Origin: Mesorhizobium escarrei
Lineage (GTDB): Bacteria > Pseudomonadota > Alphaproteobacteria > Rhizobiales > Rhizobiaceae
Length of the DNA: 64,000 bases
NCBI RefSeq assembly: GCF_935825525.1
Contig: NZ_CAKXZT010000168.1
Location: 1-64,000 of the forward strand
Reading direction: 5' to 3'
Part shown: positions 25,073-33,685 of the stretch, one piece after another
Position numbering within the stretch: the stretch's first letter is position 1
How the letters are laid out: each line of letters opens with the position of its first letter
Program-made: the position numbers and the translations under genes
The notes under the pieces: model-generated
Databases searched by the model: none
Told to the model about the DNA's origin: nothing
What the model saw: only the letters and a program-made list of their open reading frames with translations

Positions 25073-25900
25073 TCAGGAGATGGCCCGCGCCGCCTCGCGA
25101 TAGAGTGTCGGCGGAACGCCGACATGATCGCGGAAGAAGCGCGAGAAATTGCCCTGCGTGGTGAAGCCGAGATTGCAGGCGACCGAGATCAGCGGTTCCT
25201 GCGACCACTGCAGCTGCCGTACCGCTTCCTCCATGCGCAGCGTGTTCCAGTAGACATTGGGCGTCAGATTGGTCTGCTCCTTGAACAGCGCGAAGAAATG
25301 CGGCCGCGACAGGCCGACGCTGCGCGCCACCTCGTCGAAGCAGATGCGTTCGCAGACATTGGCCTTCATCAACTGGATCGCCTTGCGGACACGGAAGTCC
25401 TGCACGGTGTGGACGCGGGCCCGCGCCACTTGTGGCGCCGAGGCGTCGGCGGCGTCGAGCACGCTGTCGATGAAGCGCTCGATCTCGTAATTGGCGATGT
25501 CGTCGATGCTCTCATTGTCGCTGAGATGGTCGAGAAGATTGGCTGCCGCCTTGTGCAGCCACGGCTCCAGCGTGATGGCCGGTGCTGAAAATAGCGGCGC
25601 GGTCGACGGCAGGTCACGGCGCCGGCGCGCCCAGTCCGGATCGATGTAGAAGGCGAGGAACAGGCCGGGCCGGCCGTCGCGGGACAAAGCGTGGCTGTGC
25701 GGCTGGAAGGAATTGATGCCGGCGGCGGTGCCGGGTCCAAGCCGCACCGTCTCGCGGCCGATGGTCATCTCGCCGGCCGTGCCTTCCAGCCAGATGATGA
25801 TATGCGCCTCGACATGGGCATGGGTGACGAAGTCGCTGGCGACGTTCAGGACAGAAACATGTCCGAACCGGCCCCAGTAGAGCCTGATCGCTTCCGTCAT
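25073..25900 (-). CDS. AraC family transcriptional regulator
   Basis: The 275-aa product has an N-terminal cupin-like sensing domain (HAHVEAHIIIWLEGTAGEMT region) and two C-terminal helix-turn-helix motifs of AraC type (about residues 165-270). The second contains LGFTTQGNFSRFFRDHVGVPPTLYR in pieces such as NLGFTTQGNFSRFFRDHVG. GGGAGGATG precedes the start at 25900; the frame opens at 25978 but without a good start. It lies 156 bp upstream of the hydroxylase operon on the same strand and is its probable activator. Confidence 0.87.
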   Translation of the reverse strand: MTEAIRLYWGRFGHVSVLNVASDFVTHAHVEAHIIIWLEGTAGEMTIGRETVRLGPGTAAGINSFQPHSHALSRDGRPGLFLAFYIDPDWARRRRDLPSTAPLFSAPAITLEPWLHKAAANLLDHLSDNESIDDIANYEIERFIDSVLDAADASAPQVARARVHTVQDFRVRKAIQLMKANVCERICFDEVARSVGLSRPHFFALFKEQTNLTPNVYWNTLRMEEAVRQLQWSQEPLISVACNLGFTTQGNFSRFFRDHVGVPPTLYREAARAIS

Positions 25901-26049
25901 GGGTACATCCTCCCGCAGGCGACTGGCCTCCCTTCGCCTGCAATCGGGATAGTGCGGCGCAGTCCGGGCCTGCGTCAAGGCGCAGGCATACGCTTGGCGC
26001 CCGTCATGAACCGTGCCGGCCGATTTTTCAGACTGAGCGATAGGAAGCG

Positions 26050-26084
26050 AACGAATAGCGCGCGTGACCTGCGGCCTATTCGTT
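26050..26084 (-). terminator. Stem at the 3' end of the permease gene
   Basis: CTATTCGTT (26076-26084), which contains the permease stop codon, is inversely repeated as AACGAATAG (26050-26058) with 17 bases between. It is a possible termination or mRNA-stabilising stem for the minus-strand importer operon. The rest of 25901-26075 holds nothing I can name. Confidence 0.35.
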
Positions 26085-27074
26085 GCGCCTGAAATTGCGG
26101 AGCCGGTCGAACAGGACCGCCATCAGAATGGCGCCGCCGATGAACACCCCCTGCCAGAAGGCGTTGATGCCGAGCAGGCCAAGGCTGTTGCGGATCACTT
26201 CGATCAGCGCCGCGCCGACGACGGCGCCAAAGGCCGTGCCCATGCCGCCGGCCAGGTTGGCGCCCCCGATGACGGTGGCGGCGATGACCTGAAGCTCCAT
26301 GCCGTTGCCGAGATTGGTGGTGACGGCGCCCAGCCAGCCGGTCTGGATAATGCCGGCAAGACCCGCTGCGAGCGCCGAGATCATGTAGACCGCGACCTTG
26401 ATCTGGCGCACCGGAACGCCGGTCAGCGTCGCCGCATGCTCGTTGCCGCCGATGGCGAAGATGTGCCGGCCGAATTTCGTCCAGCGCAGTACGAAGCCGG
26501 TGATCAGCGCCAGCACGATCATGTAGAGCACCGGATTGGCGATGCCGAACACAAAGGCGCCGCCGCCCAGCGCCAGAAGCTTGTCGTGGTCGGGCCCGAA
26601 CTGGAAGACGACGGTGTTGTTGGAGGCAACCATGGCCAGGCTGCGCGCGATCGATAGCATGCCGAGCGTCACCACGAAGGGCGGAAAACCGAGATAGGCG
26701 ATCAGGATCCCGTTGAAGGCGCCGATGATCAGCGCCGTCGCGATCGCAGCGGCAATGCCGATCTCGATGCCGTAGCCGGCATGCATGGTCACGGCGAGCA
26801 CCATCGAACACAGGCAAAGCACCGAGCCGACCGACAGGTCGATGCCGCCGGTGATGATGACGAAGGTCATGCCGAGCGCGACGATGGCAACGAAGGTGAT
26901 GTTGCGGGTGATGTTGTAGAGGTTCTTCGTCGTGGCGAATGAATCCGTGGCGACGGACAGGAACAGGCAGGCGAGGATGACCGCGATCACCACCCAGAAG
27001 GTCTGGCTGGCAAACACCCTGGTCAGCAAAGTGTGCTGTTTCTGCGCGATCGTCTGGTCAAGAGTTACTGCCAT
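26076..27074 (-). CDS. Sugar ABC transporter permease, RbsC type
   Basis: The 332-aa polytopic membrane protein has the family motif FVIITGGIDLSVGSVLCLCS in the first half and VIGGANLAGGMGTAFGAVVG in the second. The N-terminus is a long amphipathic lead before the first span. It is 40 bp downstream of the ATPase gene, and the operon is divergent from the binding-protein gene at 28283. The pair forms a complete importer with that protein. Confidence 0.88.
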   Translation of the reverse strand: MAVTLDQTIAQKQHTLLTRVFASQTFWVVIAVILACLFLSVATDSFATTKNLYNITRNITFVAIVALGMTFVIITGGIDLSVGSVLCLCSMVLAVTMHAGYGIEIGIAAAIATALIIGAFNGILIAYLGFPPFVVTLGMLSIARSLAMVASNNTVVFQFGPDHDKLLALGGGAFVFGIANPVLYMIVLALITGFVLRWTKFGRHIFAIGGNEHAATLTGVPVRQIKVAVYMISALAAGLAGIIQTGWLGAVTTNLGNGMELQVIAATVIGGANLAGGMGTAFGAVVGAALIEVIRNSLGLLGINAFWQGVFIGGAILMAVLFDRLRNFRRNE

Positions 27075-27114
27075 CGTCGACCTTTATCTGCTTGCGTGGT
27101 GAAACCAGCTGGTA

Positions 27115-27855
<741 letters not shown>

Positions 27856-27994
27856 CAGACTGCTTCCTCCCCGTGCTTCCGGCTGCAGTTCTGCCGCGGC
27901 CTCGCTCTTCCCAGCTCCTCCCGAGAACAGCGCTTTCGCCCATTTACGCACATGCCCCCTTGCCGTCAACAGCGGCTTCTTTCGAAAAATCCGT

Positions 27995-28007
27995 TTTGTA
28001 GGACAAA
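27995..28007. promoter_or_regulatory. TTTGT-N3-ACAAA operator, probable FCD-GntR site
   Basis: TTTGTAGGACAAA is a perfect 5-bp inverted repeat with a 3-base centre. It lies in the promoter region between the divergent ATPase (27855) and binding-protein (28283) genes, just upstream of the TTGACG at 28014. A second palindrome with the same TTGT-N3-ACAA core is at 31533-31547. FCD-type GntR proteins bind sites of this form, and two such genes are at 29408 and 32578. Confidence 0.55.
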
Positions 28008-28013
28008 TAGCAA

Positions 28014-28040
28014 TTGACGTTGGTCGCAAGCCGATATTAG
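28014..28040 (+). promoter_or_regulatory. Possible promoter of the binding-protein gene
   Basis: TTGACG (28014-28019) and TATTAG (28035-28040) resemble -35 and -10 hexamers with a 15-base spacer, shorter than the usual 17. The palindrome at 27995-28007 ends 6 bp upstream. The leader to the gene at 28283 would be about 235 bases; I see no gene in it. Confidence 0.35.
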
Positions 28041-28282
28041 CTAAGCGTCGGAGGAGATTATGCCGATCTCCTGTTACGGTGCGCCGGGCGGAATCGGCGG
28101 AGGTTTATCGGTCGAGGAACTGGCAGCGTCCGTATTCGCGCTGGTCTGCGGCCGCATCTGGAAATGCTTATCGGCCCGGCTTGGCGACACGAGCGCTCGC
28201 GAAACGAACCTCTGTCATCGCGCATCCGGGCTGGTCTGTGTGGCGGGCACGCCGTGTCCGTCTGTTTCAAGGGAGGACTGAA

Positions 28283-29272
28283 ATGAGGAAATCACTATTG
28301 CTCGCTGCCGTCGCGATGTTGGCATTGGGCGCCGGGCCGGCCATGGCCAAGAAACAGCTCGTCATCGTGGTTAAGGGGCTCGATAATCCGTTCTTCGAGG
28401 CTATCAACCAGGGTTGCCAGAAATGGAACTCGGAAAACGCCAACTCGGAATATGAATGCTTCTACACCGGTCCGGCGTCGACCTCGGACGAGGCGGGCGA
28501 AGCTCAGATCGTCCAGGACATGCTGAGCAAGCCGGACACGGTGGCGATGGCCATTTCGCCGTCCAACGCGCCGCTGATCGCGCAGACGATCAAAAGCGCC
28601 AATCCGTCGATCCCGATCATGACGCTCGACGCCGATCTCAGCAAGGAAGATGCGGCGCTGCGCAAGACCTATCTCGGCACCGACAACTACCTGATGGGCT
28701 ACAAGATCGGTGAGTACATCAAGAAGGCCAAGCCGGAGGGTGGCAAGATCTGCACCATCCAAGGCAATCCGGCGGCCGACAACATCCTGCGCCGCGCCCA
28801 GGGCATGCGCGACGCGCTTACAGGTCAGAAGGATCTCCCGGCGCTCGCCGGCGAGGGCGGCTGGACCGAGGTCGCCGGCTGCCCGGTGTTCACCAATGAC
28901 GACGGTGCAAAGGGCGTGCAGGCGATGACCGATATCCTCGCCGCCAATCCCGATCTCGACGCCTTCGGCATCATGGGCGGCTGGCCGCTGTTCGGCGCAC
29001 CGCAGCCCTATCGCGACCTGTTCAAGCCGATGGCCGACAAGATCGCCAAGAACGAGTTCGTCATCGGCGCTGCCGATACGATCGGTGAGGAAGTGGCCAT
29101 CGCCAAGGAAGGCCTGGTGACCGCGCTGGTCGGCCAGCGGCCGTTCGAGATGGGCTACAAGGCGCCCTCGGTGATGATCGACCTGATCGAAGGCAAGCCC
29201 GTCGCCGATCCGGTCTTCACCGGTCTCGACGAGTGCACCAAGGATACGGCCGACACCTGCATCCAGAAGTAG
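28283..29272 (+). CDS. Sugar ABC transporter substrate-binding protein, ribose type
   Basis: The 329-aa periplasmic binding protein has a signal peptide (MRKSLLLAAVAMLALGAGPA to MAKK, cleavage near residue 22) and a peripla_BP_4 domain (QLVIVVKGLDNPFFEAINQG at the mature N-terminus). Four Cys in the mature part (QGCQKW, YECFY, GKICT, AGCPV), plus two near the C-terminus, suggest disulfides. The start at 28283 has GGGAGG upstream; the longer open frame covers the promoter region. It is divergent from its presumed permease and ATPase genes. Confidence 0.88.
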   Translation: MRKSLLLAAVAMLALGAGPAMAKKQLVIVVKGLDNPFFEAINQGCQKWNSENANSEYECFYTGPASTSDEAGEAQIVQDMLSKPDTVAMAISPSNAPLIAQTIKSANPSIPIMTLDADLSKEDAALRKTYLGTDNYLMGYKIGEYIKKAKPEGGKICTIQGNPAADNILRRAQGMRDALTGQKDLPALAGEGGWTEVAGCPVFTNDDGAKGVQAMTDILAANPDLDAFGIMGGWPLFGAPQPYRDLFKPMADKIAKNEFVIGAADTIGEEVAIAKEGLVTALVGQRPFEMGYKAPSVMIDLIEGKPVADPVFTGLDECTKDTADTCIQK

Positions 29273-29285
29273 GATCGCAGTTTTC

Positions 29286-29310
29286 GGGGCGCCCGATCGA
29301 CGGGCGCCCC
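29286..29310 (+). terminator. Hairpin downstream of the binding-protein gene
   Basis: GGGGCGCCCG (29286-29295) pairs perfectly with CGGGCGCCCC (29301-29310) around a 5-base loop, 14 bp after the stop codon. There is no T-run. It is a likely end or protective stem of the binding-protein message. Confidence 0.6.
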
Positions 29311-29407
29311 GTCACCCCGGTTCACGAAAACCTACGAGGTGAGATTGCTGGGGCGAACCGCTCCTGCTTTGCCGCGCCTTGAGTTCCGCCTGTGCCGGAG
29401 ATCATAG

Positions 29408-30223
29408 ATGTCGGACGCAAGATCAAGAAAGCCACTTAGCACGGTCAAGCCACGGGCCACGGTCAAGGAACGGGGCAAGGTCAAGGCACAGGCTGCCCGT
29501 CCGTCCGGCGCCCGCCGTGCCGACGCGGCGCTGATCCCCGGATCGAGCGTGCATGCGTCGCTGGCCAACGAGATCGGGCTCAGGATCGTGCGCGGCGACT
29601 ATCCGCCGGGAACCATCCTGCCCAACGAGGCCAAATGGTCCGAGACTTTCGACGTCAGCCGCTCGGCGGTTCGCGAAGCGATCAAGATGCTGATGGCCAA
29701 GAGCCTGCTGGCCTCACGCCCCAAGATCGGCAGCTGGGTCGAGCCGAAAGAGCGCTGGAACCTGCTCGACCGTGACGTGCTCGCCTGGTACGCGACGGCG
29801 CCCGATCGCGAAATGTTCCTGCGCACCGTCCAGGAATTCCGTCACATCATCGAGCCGGAAGCCAGCGCCTTTGCCGCGATCCGGCGCACAGACGAGCAGA
29901 TGGCCGAAATCAGCCTGGCCTGCCGGGAGATGGGCGAGGCGGCGACGCTGCCGGAGCGCACCCGCGCCGATACGCGTTTTCACCTGGCCATCCTGCGGGC
30001 GTCGGGCAACGACCTGCTGGTGCCGCTCGGCGTGCTGATCGAATCGGCGCTCGATCATCTCTTCGTTTTCGTCACGCGCGAAACCAGCGACCAGCCTCGG
30101 GCGCAGGCGCTGCATGAGGCGATCGAAAAGAATATCCGTCTCAGGCGCCCGGCGGCTGCAAGGAATGCCGTGCACAGGCTGCTCGCCAACACCGACGAGG
30201 TTATCGGGCGGTCGCGACGGTGA
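29408..30223 (+). CDS. GntR family regulator, FCD (FadR) subfamily, copy 1
   Basis: The 271-aa product has an N-terminal extension rich in Arg, Lys and Ala (about 40 residues), then a winged helix (GDYPPGTILPNEAKWSETFD, VSRSAVREAIKMLMAKSLL; about residues 55-115). The all-helical FCD ligand domain (about 135-255) has metal-site positions in FRHIIEPEA and TRFHLAILRASGN. It is nearly identical, over about 215 residues, to the regulator at 32578. The pair brackets a dehydrogenase and an SDR gene and follows an importer; all probably belong to one sugar-acid regulon. Candidate operators are at 27995 and 31533. Confidence 0.87.
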   Translation: MSDARSRKPLSTVKPRATVKERGKVKAQAARPSGARRADAALIPGSSVHASLANEIGLRIVRGDYPPGTILPNEAKWSETFDVSRSAVREAIKMLMAKSLLASRPKIGSWVEPKERWNLLDRDVLAWYATAPDREMFLRTVQEFRHIIEPEASAFAAIRRTDEQMAEISLACREMGEAATLPERTRADTRFHLAILRASGNDLLVPLGVLIESALDHLFVFVTRETSDQPRAQALHEAIEKNIRLRRPAAARNAVHRLLANTDEVIGRSRR

Positions 30224-30240
30224 TTTGCCACCGCAAAGTC

Positions 30241-30440
30241 GGCGCCGCCCCTCATCCGGCTGCCACCTTCTCCCCGTATAGTGACGGGGAGAAGGGGCTG
30301 GCCGCGATCTTGGCACACCTTCTTGCAACGCAGGTAGTTGCTTGCAACGCAGGTAGTTGGCGAAATCACCAGCGAAAGCGTCCTTCTCCCCGTCACTATA
30401 CGGGGAAGAAGTGCCCGGCAAGGCGATGAGGGGCAGCGCC
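30241..30440. repeat. Mosaic inverted repeat with an internal tandem duplication
   Basis: Outer arms GGCGCCGCCCCTCAT (30241-30255) and ATGAGGGGCAGCGCC (30426-30440) are inverted copies with one mismatch. Inside are CCTTCTCCCCGTATAGTGAC and its inverse near 30383. A perfect 19-bp tandem duplication, CTTGCAACGCAGGTAGTTG, occupies 30322-30340 and 30341-30359. The element fills the gap between the convergent GntR and dehydrogenase genes, and no gene is seen in 30224-30484. Confidence 0.65.
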
Positions 30441-30484
30441 GACCTTGATCGAAAAATAGTGCGCCGAGCGTATTGCCCAAGCTC

Positions 30485-31423
30485 TCAAATCGTCTGTTTC
30501 TTCCCATCCTTCGTCGGCGTCAAATCGACGCCGTTGACCTTGCCAATATGCGTGGCCAGCATCGGCACATATTGATCGGCGGGCCCAGCGGCGAATGCGC
30601 CGGCGAAGGCGTTCTTGGTGGCATTGCCCAGCGGGTTGGCGATGCCGGCGGCACCGGCCATCGATTCGAGATAGGTGAGGTCCTTGAAGGCGTTGGCGAT
30701 GGTGAATTTGTGCGCGTCGCGGTCGCCTTCCAGCGTCCAGCGCATAAAAGTCTGGTAGAAGCCGCAATCCATGCGGCCGTTGCGGATGACGCTGTCGAAA
30801 CGCGGCGGCGAGATGCCGACCTTCTCAGCCAGCGCCAGCGCCTCGGAATAGATTGCCGCATAGCCCAGCGAGATGAAATTGTTGAGCAGCTTCATACGGT
30901 GGCCGTCGCCGGTGTCGCCGATATGGACGATACGTCCGGCCCAGGTGTTGAGCACCGGCTTCAGCCGGGCAAAGGCCGCGTCGGATGCACCGACCATGGC
31001 GTCGAGCGTGCCTTCCCAAGCCTCCTTCGGGGTGCGGCTGAGCGGGGCATCGACATAGTCGACGCCGAGCGCCTTGAGTTCGGCGGCAAGCGCCACCGTC
31101 GAGGTCGGGTCGGAGGTCGAGCAATCAACGACCACCGAACCCTTCTTCAAGCCTTCCTTGAGGCCGCCCGGCCCGCGGATGATAGCCTCGACCTCGCGCG
31201 AGCCGGTGACGCAGATGAAGACGATATCGGATGCCACTGCCACCTCACGCGAAGTCGCGGCTTCCTTCGCACCGCGGCCGAGCAGGTCTTGCGCCGGCGC
31301 GCGGTTCTTGCGGCCGAGAAACGTCAGGAAGTAGCCCTTGTCTACGATGTTTTTCGCGATTCCGTGACCCATCAAGCCAAGTCCGATGAAGCCGATCTTT
31401 TCGCTCGCGGAAGTCGTATTCAT
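30485..31423 (-). CDS. NAD(P)-dependent beta-hydroxyacid dehydrogenase (3-hydroxyisobutyrate dehydrogenase family)
   Basis: The 312-aa product has the N-terminal dinucleotide-binding GFIGLGLMGHGIAKN, the substrate-binding VDAPLSRTPKEAWEGTLDAM segment (the family has DAPVSGG) and the catalytic Lys motif GHRMKLLNNF. The family oxidises 3-hydroxyacids such as tartronate semialdehyde precursors, 3-hydroxyisobutyrate or sugar acids. Replacement of the usual SGG by SRT in the substrate loop suggests a bulkier or more acidic substrate. The start at 31423 has AGGACG upstream; the longer frame crosses the operator at 31533. It is divergent from the SDR gene at 31579. Confidence 0.86.
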   Translation of the reverse strand: MNTTSASEKIGFIGLGLMGHGIAKNIVDKGYFLTFLGRKNRAPAQDLLGRGAKEAATSREVAVASDIVFICVTGSREVEAIIRGPGGLKEGLKKGSVVVDCSTSDPTSTVALAAELKALGVDYVDAPLSRTPKEAWEGTLDAMVGASDAAFARLKPVLNTWAGRIVHIGDTGDGHRMKLLNNFISLGYAAIYSEALALAEKVGISPPRFDSVIRNGRMDCGFYQTFMRWTLEGDRDAHKFTIANAFKDLTYLESMAGAAGIANPLGNATKNAFAGAFAAGPADQYVPMLATHIGKVNGVDLTPTKDGKKQTI

Positions 31424-31532
31424 GACGTGTCGTCCTGTGTTGCTGATATCGATGACGGCGCTGCACTTTGGCAGCCGAATTGTTGAGGCGGGTTTTTGCC
31501 GCAGGCGGTTGGCAGGCGATTGCGGAATGCCA

Positions 31533-31547
31533 TATTGTCTGACAATA
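31533..31547. promoter_or_regulatory. TATTGT-N3-ACAATA operator, probable FCD-GntR site
   Basis: TATTGTCTGACAATA is a perfect inverted repeat (6-bp arms, 3-base centre). It lies 32 bp upstream of the SDR start (31579) and 110 bp upstream of the divergent dehydrogenase start (31423). It shares the TTGT-N3-ACAA core and spacing with the site at 27995-28007. Probably one or both nearby FCD-GntR proteins bind it. Confidence 0.6.
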
Positions 31548-31578
31548 CACATGAATTCCAGAAAATGTGGAGAGCAAA

Positions 31579-32475
31579 ATGACGAAACGGATCATGTTCA
31601 CCGGCGGCAGCGGCAAGGCCGGGCGTCATGTCGTGCAGTATCTGGTCGAGCAGGGCTGCCAGGTGCTCAACATCGACACCAAGCCGCTCGACAACCCCAA
31701 GGTGCGCACCTTGATCACCGACATCACCGATAGCGGGCAGGTGTTCAATGCGCTGTCGAGCTATATGGGCCTGCATGAATTCGACCCGTCGCTGCGCACG
31801 CAGCCGGTCGACGCCGTGGTGCATTTCGCGGCGATCCCGCGCATCATGATCACGCCCGACAACGAGGTGTTCCGCATCAACGCGCTCGGCACCTACAATG
31901 TCATCGAGGCGGCGGTGAAGCTCGGCATCCGCAAGGTGGTGATCGCCTCCAGCGAGACCACCTATGGGCTGGTCTTCGCCAACGAGCCGCGCGACCCGAC
32001 ATATTTCCCGCTCGACGAGGACTACGACGTCGATCCAATGGACAGCTATGCGCTGTCGAAGATCGTCAATGAGAAGACGGCGCGCGCCTTCGCGCTGCGC
32101 AGCGGCATCGACATCTACGCCTTGCGCATCGGCAACGTCATCGAGCCGCATGAATATTCGCTGTTCCCGAAATGGTTCGCCGACCCGGGTTTCCGCAAGC
32201 GGATCGCCTGGAGCTATATCGACGGGCGCGACCTCGGCCAGATCACGCTGCGCGCCATCGAGAAGGACGGGCTCGGCTATCAGGTGTTCAACGCCGCCAA
32301 TGACGACACCTCCTCCGACCTGCCTACGGCTGAACTCTTGAAGCGGTTTTATCCCGGCGTGCCGGTCAAGGTTGAGCTCGGCGAATACGAGACGCTGCTC
32401 TCGAACCGCAAGGCGCGGGATATGCTCGGGTTCCGCCCGGAACACAGCTGGCGGAAATACGTCAAAACGACATGA
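31579..32475 (+). CDS. NAD(P)-dependent SDR dehydrogenase/epimerase
   Basis: The 298-aa extended short-chain dehydrogenase/reductase has the nucleotide-binding TGGSGKAGRHVVQYL at the N-terminus (TGxxGxxG), the catalytic Ser in IASSETTYG and the YALSK motif (Tyr-x-x-x-Lys). It resembles sugar nucleotide epimerases and uronate dehydrogenases in outline. With a hydroxyacid dehydrogenase and an FCD-GntR gene next to it, oxidation of a sugar or uronate is more likely than nucleotide-sugar epimerisation. The start at 31579 was chosen for GGAGAG upstream; 31567 is an in-frame alternative. Confidence 0.83.
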   Translation: MTKRIMFTGGSGKAGRHVVQYLVEQGCQVLNIDTKPLDNPKVRTLITDITDSGQVFNALSSYMGLHEFDPSLRTQPVDAVVHFAAIPRIMITPDNEVFRINALGTYNVIEAAVKLGIRKVVIASSETTYGLVFANEPRDPTYFPLDEDYDVDPMDSYALSKIVNEKTARAFALRSGIDIYALRIGNVIEPHEYSLFPKWFADPGFRKRIAWSYIDGRDLGQITLRAIEKDGLGYQVFNAANDDTSSDLPTAELLKRFYPGVPVKVELGEYETLLSNRKARDMLGFRPEHSWRKYVKTT

Positions 32476-32577
32476 AGGGGTCGCTGTATCCTGGCTGATC
32501 TGTGCACAGAAGCAGGCTTTGCAGCCCGAGGCTTTTCCGGTGCTTGACAGCTTTCGGAATCCGGACTTTGTGAACGC

Positions 32578-33354
32578 ATGCGGGACGGCAAGCCGAATAA
32601 GGGAAAAACACCGGCCAAGGCGGCGTCCGCCGAGCGCCCGGCTGTCGTTCGCCGTGCCGATACGGCACGTATGCCTGGGGCGAGCGTGCATGCGTCGCTA
32701 GCCAACGAAATCGGTCTCAGGATCGTGCGCGGCGACTATCCGCCGGGAACCATCCTGCCCAACGAGGCCAAATGGTCGGAGACTTTCGACGTCAGCCGCT
32801 CGGCGGTGCGCGAAGCGATAAAAATGCTGATGGCTAAGAGCCTTTTGGCGTCGCGTCCAAAGATCGGCAGCTGGGTCGAGCCGAAAGAGCGCTGGAACCT
32901 GCTCGACCGCGACGTGCTGGCCTGGTACGCGACGGCGCCCGATCGCGAAGTGTTCCTCAGAACCGTGCAAGAGTTCCGCCACATCATCGAGCCGGAAGCG
33001 ACCGCCTTTGCCGCCATGCGGCGCACAGACGAGCAGATGGCCGAAATCAGCCGGGCCTGCCGGGAGATGGGCGCGGCGACGACGCTGCAGGAGCGCACAC
33101 GCGCCGACACGCGTTTTCATCTGGCGATCCTGCGCGCCTCCGGCAACGACCTCCTGGTGCCGCTCGGCGTGCTGATCGAATCGGCGTTCGATCATCTGTT
33201 CGCCTATACGACGCGGGAACTGGACGATTTGCAGCACGCGCAGAAGCTGCACGAGGCGATCGAAAAGAACATCCGCCTGCAGCGGCCGGATGCGGCACGC
33301 AACGCGGTGCGCAAGCTGTTGGCCAATACAGACAGCGTCATCAAATCACGCTGA
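32578..33354 (+). CDS. GntR family regulator, FCD (FadR) subfamily, copy 2
   Basis: The 258-aa product is a paralogue of the regulator at 29408. From SVHASLANEIGLRIVRGDYP through the FCD domain the two differ at only a few dozen positions, and the DNA is also closely similar, so the duplication is recent or kept similar by gene conversion. The recognition helix (VSRSAVREAIKMLMAKSLLA) is identical, so both should bind the same operators. The ligand domains differ mainly after the FDHLF segment (YTTRELDDLQHAQK against VTRETSDQPRAQA). The N-terminal 35 residues are unrelated. It starts 102 bp after the SDR gene. Confidence 0.87.
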   Translation: MRDGKPNKGKTPAKAASAERPAVVRRADTARMPGASVHASLANEIGLRIVRGDYPPGTILPNEAKWSETFDVSRSAVREAIKMLMAKSLLASRPKIGSWVEPKERWNLLDRDVLAWYATAPDREVFLRTVQEFRHIIEPEATAFAAMRRTDEQMAEISRACREMGAATTLQERTRADTRFHLAILRASGNDLLVPLGVLIESAFDHLFAYTTRELDDLQHAQKLHEAIEKNIRLQRPDAARNAVRKLLANTDSVIKSR

Positions 33355-33399
33355 TAAATCGCGCCGGACCACTGCAGCGCTTCATCTCGGTCTTACTCC

Positions 33400-33439
33400 G
33401 CCGTTCGCAATTTTGCCGTTCGCAATCTCGCCGTTCGCA
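33400..33439. repeat. Triplicated CCGTTCGCA motif
   Basis: CCGTTCGCA occurs three times with 15-base spacing (33401, 33416 and 33431), encoding PFAILPFAISPFAP in the frame of the small ORF that follows. It may mark a damaged or slipped 5' end of that gene. Confidence 0.5.
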
Positions 33440-33664
33440 CCATTGGCGGCCTTCGGCAACATTGGGCAGCAGAGCCAAGCTGCCGGCGATTTTGTCGTCA
33501 AGATCGGCCATCGCGGCCATCGTCATGGCCACCGTTGGCACAAGCGTTTCGGCTTCTACGACTACTATCCCGTCTATGATTATCCCGGCTATAGCTGCTG
33601 GACCAAGAAGAAGATTTTCACCAAGCATGGCATTTTCTGGAAGAAGATCTGGATTTGCGACTGA
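33413..33664 (+). CDS. Small His/Tyr/Lys-rich protein, possibly missing its 5' end
   Basis: The frame is open from the upstream gene to 33664, with no ATG start; TTG at 33413 or 33443 are the only candidates nearby, giving about 73 to 83 aa. The product has a short hydrophobic lead and then KIGHRGHRHGHRWHKRFGF, a Tyr-rich stretch (YDYYPVYDYPGY) and a basic, aromatic C-terminus (TKKKIFTKHGIFWKKIW). This layout resembles small exported rhizobial proteins of unknown role, but no intact signal peptide is seen. A perfect terminator at 33686-33718 supports a real transcript. It may be a decaying copy. Confidence 0.45.
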   Translation: MPFAISPFAPLAAFGNIGQQSQAAGDFVVKIGHRGHRHGHRWHKRFGFYDYYPVYDYPGYSCWTKKKIFTKHGIFWKKIWICD

Positions 33665-33685
33665 ATTTTAGCCTGGACACCCACC

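Noticed and set aside
30241-30440. CRISPR array
   Set aside because: Repeats here are inverted and mosaic, with a single tandem pair and no regular spacers or cas genes. No CRISPR array was seen in the window.
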